Assembly: GCA_029881995.1 (NCBI GenBank)
Contig: JAOULO010000002.1
Coordinates: forward strand, 93,049-157,048
From: Gammaproteobacteria bacterium
GTDB lineage: Bacteria > Pseudomonadota > Gammaproteobacteria > UBA6429 > Thiohalophilaceae
DNA length: 64,000 nucleotides
Reading direction: 5' to 3'
In this document: positions 56,290 through 64,000 of the stretch, in pieces
How the letters are laid out: every line of letters begins with the position of its first letter
How positions within the stretch are numbered: the first letter of the stretch is position 1
Notes under the pieces: generated by a model
What the model was told of the DNA's origin: nothing
The model's database searches: none
The model's input: the letters and a program-made list of their open reading frames with translations, nothing else
Position numbers and translations under genes: made by a program

Positions 56290-56357
56290 GTCTGGGTGTG
56301 TTAAAAACACAAAATAATTAATAAGTTACATAAAATAATTAATAAACTGGTTTAACT

Positions 56358-58664
56358 TTGCCACAGGCGCGTCAAACAAAGTCTGAGCCTTCACCATTGG
56401 CGGAACACCTGCAAAAGGCGTTACGTGAAGGGGCCTTATTCATTTTTGGTTTTCTGGCCCTGTATTTCCTGCTGGCCCTGAGCACTTTCAATCCCCGAGA
56501 TCCTGGCTGGAGTCAGAGTGGCAACGAAAAGGTACAAAACCTGGCCGGCCCCACTGGCGCCTGGTTGTCTGATGTCTTTTTCTCACTCTTCGGTTACCTG
56601 GCTTTTCTGTTTCCCATCATGGTGGCCTATGTCGGCTGGCTGATTTATGTAGACAGAAAATCATCTGAACCTGTTGATCCCCGAGCTGTTACCCTGAGAG
56701 GTATCGGTTTTGTCCTCACTCTGGGGGCCGGTTGTGGTCTGGCCAGTTTGCACGACACCAGCCTGGCCAGTGTTATGCCGGTCAATGCCGGCGGCATCCT
56801 GGGTGATGTGATTGGCCAGAATATGAAACTGGCTTTTAGCTTTCTCGGCGCAACTTTATTGTTATTGGCCCTGTTCCTGAGTGGGGTGACCCTGTTTGTG
56901 CATTTATCCTGGATCTGGCTCATGGATGTAACCGGTGGCTTGGTGCTGGATGGGCTGGATAAGGTCAAAAACCTTTTTACCTCAGTTTTTGAGTATTTCC
57001 AGGACAAAAGAGCGCAAAAAGCCCATAAGGCCAAGTTTGAACAAAAGGTCCAGAAGCAGGTAGAAAGACAAAAAACCCGCCAGCCCCCCAAGATCGAGAA
57101 TGTGGTCAAGGTCAAACCGGTCATTAGTAGACGGGAAATTAAAGAACGTCAGGTACCCCTGTTTAAGACAGAAGGGGATACCGAACTACCGCCACTGTCC
57201 ATCCTGGATGAACCGGTATTACCCGAAAATCCTATTTCAAAAGAAGCACTTGAGGCCATATCCCGGCAGGTGGAGCTAAAACTGGCCGATTTTGGTGTTG
57301 AAGTCGAGGTGGTCGCGGTCCACCCAGGCCCGGTGATCACCCGTTATGAATTACAACCCGCCGCCGGAGTCAAAGTCAGTCAGATTACCAATCTGGCAAA
57401 GGATCTGGCCCGGGCCCTGTCGGCCATTAGCGTCAGAATTGTTGATGTCATTCCCGGCAAGACCACCATTGGTCTTGAGATTCCTAATGAGAACCGGGAA
57501 ACCGTCCGTCTCAGTGAGATCATAAAATCACCTGTCTTCGAATCCTCAAAGTCACCATTGACCCTGGGTCTGGGTAAGGACATCGGTGGTCACGGCATGG
57601 CGGCGGATTTGGCCAAAATGCCTCACCTTTTAGTGGCTGGAACGACCGGGGCCGGTAAGTCAGTGGCCTTAAATGCCATGATTTTGAGTCTACTCTACAA
57701 TTCCAAGCCGGAAGAGGTGCGGATGATCATGATCGACCCCAAAATGCTGGAATTGTCGATTTATGACGGTATCCAGCATCTCCTGGCCCCGGTGGTGACA
57801 GACATGAAGGAGGCGGCCAATGCCCTCAGGTGGTGTGTGGCCGAAATGGATCGGCGTTATAGACTGATGGCCGCAATGAAAGTCAGAAACATCACCGGCT
57901 TTAACAAAAAAGTGCAGCAGGCGATTGTAGACAAAAAACCCATCCTGGATCCCCTGCATAAACCCGATGATCCGGAACCGGCCACCGAGTTGACCCCGTT
58001 ACCTTATATAGTAGTCGTGGTCGATGAACTGGCTGACATGATGATGGTAGTGGGTAAGAAGGTAGAGGAATTGATTGCTCGTCTTGCCCAGAAGGCCCGT
58101 GCATCTGGTATACATTTGATCCTGGCAACCCAACGTCCATCGGTGGATGTACTGACCGGTCTCATCAAATCCAATATTCCCTGTCGAATCGCCTTCCAGG
58201 TTTCATCGCGGGTCGATTCCCGCACAATCCTCGATCAAATGGGGGCTGAGCAACTACTCGGTCATGGGGACATGTTGTACTTGCCTGCCGGAACGGCAGT
58301 ACCTATCCGAATTCATGGTGCTTTTGTGGATGATCATGAAGTGCATAAAGTCGTTGAGCATCTCAAGTCCAAGGGTGAAGTCCAATATGAACAGGCAATA
58401 CTTGATGGCCCATCAGAAGGTGAAGGCAGTGGTGCATTTGGTGGTGATGACAGTGCTGAGTCCGATCCCCTTTATGATGAAGCGGTTCGCATTGTGACTG
58501 AAACACGCAAGGCTTCCATTTCAGGTGTTCAACGTCGACTACGGATTGGTTATAACCGAGCGGCACGTATGGTAGAGGCTATGGAGATGGCTGGCATTGT
58601 AGGACCTTTGGAAGGAAATGGTTCTCGAGAGGTTATCGCACCGCCACCCCCACAAACTAGGTAA
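56358..58664 (+). CDS. ftsK: DNA translocase FtsK
   Basis: A 768-residue FtsK from TTG 56358. About four membrane helices in the first 180 residues, a short linker (basic, Gln/Lys-rich), beta domain, motor with Walker [15 protein letters not shown], and a C-terminal gamma winged helix ([30 protein letters not shown]) that reads KOPS sequences. Septal chromosome pump for dimer resolution. Followed 14 bp later by lolA. Confidence 0.97.
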   Translation: MPQARQTKSEPSPLAEHLQKALREGALFIFGFLALYFLLALSTFNPRDPGWSQSGNEKVQNLAGPTGAWLSDVFFSLFGYLAFLFPIMVAYVGWLIYVDRKSSEPVDPRAVTLRGIGFVLTLGAGCGLASLHDTSLASVMPVNAGGILGDVIGQNMKLAFSFLGATLLLLALFLSGVTLFVHLSWIWLMDVTGGLVLDGLDKVKNLFTSVFEYFQDKRAQKAHKAKFEQKVQKQVERQKTRQPPKIENVVKVKPVISRREIKERQVPLFKTEGDTELPPLSILDEPVLPENPISKEALEAISRQVELKLADFGVEVEVVAVHPGPVITRYELQPAAGVKVSQITNLAKDLARALSAISVRIVDVIPGKTTIGLEIPNENRETVRLSEIIKSPVFESSKSPLTLGLGKDIGGHGMAADLAKMPHLLVAGTTGAGKSVALNAMILSLLYNSKPEEVRMIMIDPKMLELSIYDGIQHLLAPVVTDMKEAANALRWCVAEMDRRYRLMAAMKVRNITGFNKKVQQAIVDKKPILDPLHKPDDPEPATELTPLPYIVVVVDELADMMMVVGKKVEELIARLAQKARASGIHLILATQRPSVDVLTGLIKSNIPCRIAFQVSSRVDSRTILDQMGAEQLLGHGDMLYLPAGTAVPIRIHGAFVDDHEVHKVVEHLKSKGEVQYEQAILDGPSEGEGSGAFGGDDSAESDPLYDEAVRIVTETRKASISGVQRRLRIGYNRAARMVEAMEMAGIVGPLEGNGSREVIAPPPPQTR

Positions 58665-58678
58665 CCAGGAAAACTATC

Positions 58679-59284
58679 TTGTACAAAAATATCCTTACGA
58701 TCATAAACCTTTTTTGCCTGCCGGTAGGCTCTCTGGTAGCCGGCCCTCTGGACCCCTATTTTGGCAATCTCAAGACCTTTGCAGCGGACTTTACCCAAAG
58801 CCAGGTGCAGGGTACCGATCGGTTACAAAATAACCAGGGTAAGATCTACATACAATCCCCGAATAAATTCCGTATGGATTATACGACGCCATATGTACAA
58901 ATTTATGTCGCAGATGGCGAAAAAGTGTACCAATATGACGAAGATCTAGAACAGGTCATAATTAAGCAACAAGCACAAATTTTGAACAATACGCCACTTT
59001 TTGTGCTTAGCAATACAAAAAAGTTACAAAAAAGCTACCACATCGAGGCCCAGGGGGCCTGGGAAGGTCAAAAATGGTTCTTATTAAGACCAAAAAGTGC
59101 AAATACAAATTTTGAACAAATTCGCCTGGGCTTTAAGGACAAAAATTTGTCAACAATGGAATTAAAAGACAGTTTTGGACAATTTAGTCGATTAAAGTTT
59201 CGGAACGTTAAAAACAACCAGCCCCTCCAATCCAGCCTGTTCAAATTTACGCCTCCCGAAGGGGTAGACGTGATTACAGAATAA
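58679..59284 (+). CDS. lolA: Outer-membrane lipoprotein carrier LolA
   Basis: A 201-residue periplasmic chaperone, TTG start with AGGAAA upstream; signal peptide ILTIINLFCLPVGSLVAG. LKTFAADFTQ, GKIYIQSPNKFRMDY and FTPPEGVDVI are typical. It carries lipoproteins from LolCDE to LolB. Between ftsK and rarA as in E. coli. Confidence 0.95.
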   Translation: MYKNILTIINLFCLPVGSLVAGPLDPYFGNLKTFAADFTQSQVQGTDRLQNNQGKIYIQSPNKFRMDYTTPYVQIYVADGEKVYQYDEDLEQVIIKQQAQILNNTPLFVLSNTKKLQKSYHIEAQGAWEGQKWFLLRPKSANTNFEQIRLGFKDKNLSTMELKDSFGQFSRLKFRNVKNNQPLQSSLFKFTPPEGVDVITE

Positions 59285-59315
59285 CCAACACGGAAGCTAC
59301 CTGAAATTTTCTGTT

Positions 59316-60647
59316 ATGGCCGATCTGTTTACCAAAAGTGAGGAGAAGGCTTTCCGACCCCTGGCGGATCGGATGCGTCCTACCAACCTGGATAGCTTCT
59401 TTGGCCAGTCCCATTTACTGGGTAAAGACAAACCCCTTCGTCAGGCGATTGAATCCGGAAAACTGCATTCCATGATCTTCTGGGGACCGCCCGGTACCGG
59501 AAAAACCACCCTGGCGCGGATGATTACACAGTGTTGTAACGCCCAGTTTCTCTCGGTTTCTGCCGTTTTATCCGGGGTGAAGGAAATACGGGGCGCCATA
59601 GAACAGGCCAAACTGGCAGAGCAGCAATTCAATAAACCCAGTGTGCTTTTTGTGGATGAGGTGCATCGGTTTAATAAGTCTCAACAGGATGCTTTTCTGC
59701 CCTATGTGGAAGATGGCACCGTAACCTTCATTGGGGCCACTACTGAAAACCCCTCATTTGAATTGAATAACGCCTTACTGTCTCGGGCCAGGGTCTATGT
59801 CCTCAAATCCCTAAAGGAAGATGAGCTGGTGGAGATCATTCAACGAGCCATGGATGACGTGGAACAGGGCCTGGGTGAGCGAAGGTTTCACATGGAACAA
59901 AATTTGATCACCCAGCTTGCCCAGGCGGCCGATGGGGATGCCCGCACCGCACTCAACTTACTGGAAATTATGGCCGACCTGGCCGAAGAGGAAAATGGTC
60001 AACTGCTTATTACTGAGGACATTTTAAAAGAAGTTATCAGTGGTGGAGTGCGCCGTTTCGATAATAAGGGTGAATCATTTTACGATGTCATTTCGGCCCT
60101 GCATAAATCCGTGCGGGGTTCTTCTCCAGATGGGGCACTGTTCTGGTTTGCCCGCATGATAGATGGTGGGGTTGACCCTTTATATATAGCCAGGCGGGTA
60201 GTGCGTATGGCCAGTGAGGATATTGGCAATGCCGATCCTCGTGCCTTGACCCTCGCATTGAATGCCTGGGATGTTCAGGAAAGACTTGGATCTCCGGAAG
60301 GGGAGTTGGCCATCGCCCAGGCCGTGGTTTATATGGCCTGTGCGCCAAAGAGTAATGCAGTGTATAAGGCCTATGGTAAAGCGATGAAAGATGCCCGTGA
60401 TTTGGGGTCTACAGAGGTACCCATCCATTTGCGCAATGCACCAACCAAATTAATGAAGGAACTGGGTTATGGCAAGGAGTACCGATATGCCCATGATGAG
60501 CCTGAGGCCTATGCGGCAGGGGAAAATTATTTTCCGGAGGAGATTGGTGAGCGATCCTATTATAATCCCGTGTATCGAGGCCTGGAGATCAAGATTGCCG
60601 AGAAGCTGGCCTACCTGAAATCATTAGACAAAAAAGTGGCTAAATGA
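59316..60647 (+). CDS. rarA: Replication-associated recombination protein RarA
   Basis: A 443-residue clamp-loader-like AAA+ ATPase: Walker A WGPPGTGKTTLAR, Walker B LFVDEVHRFNKSQQDAFLP, GATTENPSFELN. Acts at stalled replication forks. 31 bp after lolA, in the ftsK-lolA-rarA operon. Confidence 0.97.
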   Translation: MADLFTKSEEKAFRPLADRMRPTNLDSFFGQSHLLGKDKPLRQAIESGKLHSMIFWGPPGTGKTTLARMITQCCNAQFLSVSAVLSGVKEIRGAIEQAKLAEQQFNKPSVLFVDEVHRFNKSQQDAFLPYVEDGTVTFIGATTENPSFELNNALLSRARVYVLKSLKEDELVEIIQRAMDDVEQGLGERRFHMEQNLITQLAQAADGDARTALNLLEIMADLAEEENGQLLITEDILKEVISGGVRRFDNKGESFYDVISALHKSVRGSSPDGALFWFARMIDGGVDPLYIARRVVRMASEDIGNADPRALTLALNAWDVQERLGSPEGELAIAQAVVYMACAPKSNAVYKAYGKAMKDARDLGSTEVPIHLRNAPTKLMKELGYGKEYRYAHDEPEAYAAGENYFPEEIGERSYYNPVYRGLEIKIAEKLAYLKSLDKKVAK

Positions 60648-60706
60648 TCCTTCTGGAAACACTGTCTACGATTCATAAGACAAAAAAGTAATCAATAACA
60701 AATATT

Positions 60707-61081
60707 ATGTTAAATATACTGAATATTGCCCTGGGCGGTGCCCTGGGAGCCGTCATGAGATACCTAGTTTCCACCGGGGTACATTCCATACTGGGACGAG
60801 GGTTTCCATACGGAACTTTGACAGTCAATGTCATGGGTTCTTTTGCCATGGGATTTTTGTTTGTTTACCTGATGGAACGAAGTAGCCTGGGACCTGAATG
60901 GAGGGCCCTGATTCTCATTGGTTTTCTGGGGGCATTTACAACTTTTTCGACTTTCTCGATAGAGACGTTAAACTTATTGCAAAGTGGCGCAATCGTCCGG
61001 GCCTTGGCCAATATCCTGATAAGTGTAATTACCTGTATACTGGCAACCTGGCTCGGCGTAATCCTGGGACGACAATTATGA
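60707..61081 (+). CDS. crcB: Fluoride channel CrcB/Fluc
   Basis: A 124-residue protein with four membrane helices; LGGALGAVMRYLVS, TLTVNVMGSFAMG and GFLGAFTTFSTFSIET line the pore. It exports F- as a dimer. Its stop overlaps the DUF190 start (ATGA). No crcB/fluoride riboswitch was recognised in the 59-bp leader. Confidence 0.96.
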   Translation: MLNILNIALGGALGAVMRYLVSTGVHSILGRGFPYGTLTVNVMGSFAMGFLFVYLMERSSLGPEWRALILIGFLGAFTTFSTFSIETLNLLQSGAIVRALANILISVITCILATWLGVILGRQL

Positions 61082-61383
61082 ATACAACAACCGTAACCAT
61101 GGTTCGAATATATCTGACAGAAGGTGAAGGTCAGCTAAAGAGTTTATTGAAACGATTACATGACTGGGAGAAAATCCGTGGTGTAACGGTTTTTCGCGGC
61201 GTCTCAGGCTATGGTGAGTCAGGTGAGTTCCATGGTAACAACGTATTAGATCTCACCTTAAACATGCCCATAGTCATCGAGTTTTTCGATGAGCCTGGTA
61301 AAGTCGAAACAATTATTGAACATTTAAACACATTCATTAACCCGGGGCACATTGTGACCTGGCAAGCAGAAGTCAATTCATAG
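61078..61383 (+). CDS. DUF190 family protein
   Basis: A 101-residue PII-like alpha/beta protein (VRIYLTEGEGQLKSLL, GVTVFRGVSGYGESGEFH, PIVIEFFDEPGKVETI). The start at 61078 overlaps the crcB stop (ATGA). DUF190 genes commonly accompany crcB; a regulatory role in fluoride export is suspected but not known to me as proven. Confidence 0.9.
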   Translation: MNTTTVTMVRIYLTEGEGQLKSLLKRLHDWEKIRGVTVFRGVSGYGESGEFHGNNVLDLTLNMPIVIEFFDEPGKVETIIEHLNTFINPGHIVTWQAEVNS

Positions 61384-61521
61384 AAGCCATTGTATGAAAG
61401 TCTTTTCTCCCAATACGGCGTTAAAAATCAGCTCAAAATGCTCATTTACTTCGTGTAAACTACGCTTTCTCGCAGATTTTTGCCTTGTCTTGGAAGAAAA
61501 TCCAATTCATACAAAGGCTTC
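61383..61521. repeat. Long inverted-repeat intergenic element before serS
   Basis: The ends GAAGCC-AT-TGTATGAA (61383-61398) and TTCATACA-AA-GGCTTC (61506-61521) pair over 14 of 16 positions. Inside are AAAAATC/GATTTTT and TTTAC/GTAAA pairs. The inner words (TCAAAATGCTCATTTAC) match a dispersed gammaproteobacterial repeat I recall. It lies in the serS leader; no T-box is expected in this group. Confidence 0.65.
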
Positions 61522-61542
61522 GAAATAATAAAGAAAAGGTAG

Positions 61543-62823
<1,281 letters not shown>

Positions 62824-63031
62824 GGCATTTACCCTTTACCTTATTATCAGTTGGGTGTTGTAGGGTGCGATCTTATTGTACTGACTGTAATTGGGGGCAG
62901 GTCGCAGTCTTATTCCGCTGCATTAATTTCAATGCAGTTCACACAACATTCAAGTATTTCTGCTTATAAATCACCAAAGTAGGTAGCAATTCCATTGCGC
63001 CAGCTAAAAATTCAGCCATACTTTATCTCGT

Positions 63032-63673
63032 ATGATGAAATCCTTCCTGACCCTCAGTCTGCTGCTTCTGTCGGCCACGGTTTCTGCCTCACCTCCTGAC
63101 TCAGAGGTGCGTGGGACTATTTCTGCGATATATCAACTCGGCGCACACTTTGAAAAACTACTCAAGACACATTCTGGTAATGAAGACGCCATCAAAACTG
63201 ACCTGAAGAAATATATCTCGAACATAACTACAGGCAATTTACACCAGCGCTGGATGGAGTTTATAAAACAGACACCAGTAAGCAGTTCGTTTTATCACAC
63301 CGTGTTTGAATCCATGACCCCCCAGGGCAAATTGGATGTTCAATCCATCTCATCAAGTGGTAGAAGATCAGAAGCTAAAGTTAAGATGAAAGTTAAGGAA
63401 ATCTATGCACCATCGATTGATATGATCACACTTGATGAATTATTTGCAAAATACAAAATTAGCAATATGACGTTTCCTCAAATCATTGCCAAGTTACCAA
63501 CCTCATCATTAGCAGAACTAGTTGAATACAAAATTATTTCAGAAAGAGTTGATACCCATAAACTTCGGCTTAAAGATGGGAAGTGGAAAATTAGTAAGAT
63601 CGAGCAAGAGATAGTCTCATCAACCATTGAAGTTATTCTGCCTAAGAAGAAGGATGCGCTACAGTCAAACTAA
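63032..63673 (+). CDS. Secreted hypothetical protein
   Basis: A 213-residue protein with a signal peptide (MMKSFLTLSLLLLSATVSAS); a start one codon later is equally likely. The mature part is charged and helical with a late beta region (RLKDGKWKISKIEQEI). No motif or family recognised. Probably periplasmic. Confidence 0.7.
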   Translation: MMKSFLTLSLLLLSATVSASPPDSEVRGTISAIYQLGAHFEKLLKTHSGNEDAIKTDLKKYISNITTGNLHQRWMEFIKQTPVSSSFYHTVFESMTPQGKLDVQSISSSGRRSEAKVKMKVKEIYAPSIDMITLDELFAKYKISNMTFPQIIAKLPTSSLAELVEYKIISERVDTHKLRLKDGKWKISKIEQEIVSSTIEVILPKKKDALQSN

Positions 63674-63949
63674 AATTTTCCTGTAGTGCGGATGTGGTTA
63701 AGGATTGATGCTCAAAGTTACCTAGTCCTTGTGGTCAATCTCCTGATTTATTTCTAACTTAAGCAGACTTTCACCATGGCATGGCTAGATTACTGCTTTG
63801 CAGCGGAAGATGACTTTCATTAGCAGTGGAAATTGTTGTAAACATAAACTCTATAAATGTTCCTTTGCGAATATTATCCCAGAGTTCGAGGGTGAAAATA
63901 TTTCTTGACAATTTTATTAGGATGGAGAAAAAGCTTAGGTTCAAGGATT
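63674..63949. other. Intergenic region at the right edge
   Basis: No supported gene. TTGACA at 63904 has no matching -10 at the proper distance. The following hairpin belongs to a minus-strand gene beyond the window. Confidence 0.4.
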
Positions 63950-63982
63950 CAGATAAAAATAAGGCCCCTTAATCAGGGGCCT
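63950..63982 (-). terminator. Terminator of a minus-strand gene beyond the window
   Basis: AGGCCCC (63962-63968) pairs with GGGGCCT (63976-63982). The T-rich tract (TTATTTTTATC) lies on the minus-strand side, so it should end a gene entering from the right. Confidence 0.75.
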
Positions 63983-64000
63983 GTAATAATGAGTAATTGC

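Noticed and set aside
62824..63031. Possible small RNA or tRNA between serS and the secreted hypothetical
   Set aside because: No cloverleaf, promoter or terminator signal could be made out.

Overview
The window reads as chromosomal DNA of a moderate-GC gammaproteobacterium, probably a respiratory sulfur- and/or metal-oxidising lineage. Two housekeeping blocks follow gene orders I know from E. coli: rluE-nudJ-mnmA-hflD with purB nearby, and cspD|clpS-clpA-infA-(bpt)-aat-trxB-ftsK-lolA-rarA-serS. A protein resembling DsrS of sulfur-oxidising Chromatiaceae, and a very large investment in c-type cytochromes, point to the lifestyle. The genus cannot be read from the sequence.

Layout. (1) 88-9956 is a multiheme cytochrome locus. 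It has a secreted 12-haem protein with PKD domains and a GlyGly-CTERM-like tail, a stand-alone atpC-like gene, then a tight four-gene operon: membrane protein with b-haem-like histidines, 21-haem cytochrome, 15-haem cytochrome, and an outer-membrane beta-barrel with TPR. It looks like a porin-cytochrome extracellular electron conduit carrying 48 CXXCH sites. (2) 9953-13240, minus strand: an iron-sulfur flavoprotein with permuted domain order, co-transcribed with a secreted Sel1/ankyrin protein. (3) 13369-15737: a 2OG-Fe(II) oxygenase and two conserved hypotheticals. (4) 15863-18502: the most unusual locus, an outer-membrane barrel, a stand-alone secreted C39 double-glycine peptidase with all catalytic residues, and three small Sec-exported proteins sharing a bacteriocin-leader-like Leu-x3-Glu/His-x-Lys...(Gly/Ala)Gly motif just before a very short C-terminal tail. 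(5) 18630-23892: a small acidic protein, a Sel1 protein, and a MoxR / VWA-metallopeptidase / DsrS-like / hypothetical module. (6) 24129-28898: glutaredoxin, a BFD-like protein, a COG3687-type hydrolase, an NTF2-like protein, a methyltransferase, a LysR regulator, a nitroreductase and a 56-residue small gene. (7) 29206-31454: egtB-egtD for ergothioneine. (8) 31441-34944, minus: a four-gene envelope operon with an M61 peptidase and a secretin-like protein. (9) 35093-44213: diguanylate cyclase, purB, an outer-membrane protein, acnA and the hflD-mnmA-nudJ-rluE operon. (10) 44336-63673: a GGDEF-EAL protein, the cspD/clpSA/infA/bpt/aat N-degron neighbourhood, trxB, ald, ftsK-lolA-rarA, crcB-DUF190, serS and a secreted hypothetical.

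How parts fit. The multiheme operon could carry electrons between the quinone pool, periplasm and cell surface. The C39 locus suggests a Sec-plus-GG-peptidase maturation route for short peptides. ClpS, ClpA, Bpt and Aat make up most of a bacterial N-degron pathway in about 5 kb. Two GGDEF proteins and a YcgR/PilZ-type protein show c-di-GMP signalling. No tRNA, rRNA, CRISPR array, transposase or prophage gene was recognised. Repeats seen are intergenic palindromes and in-gene tandem modules.
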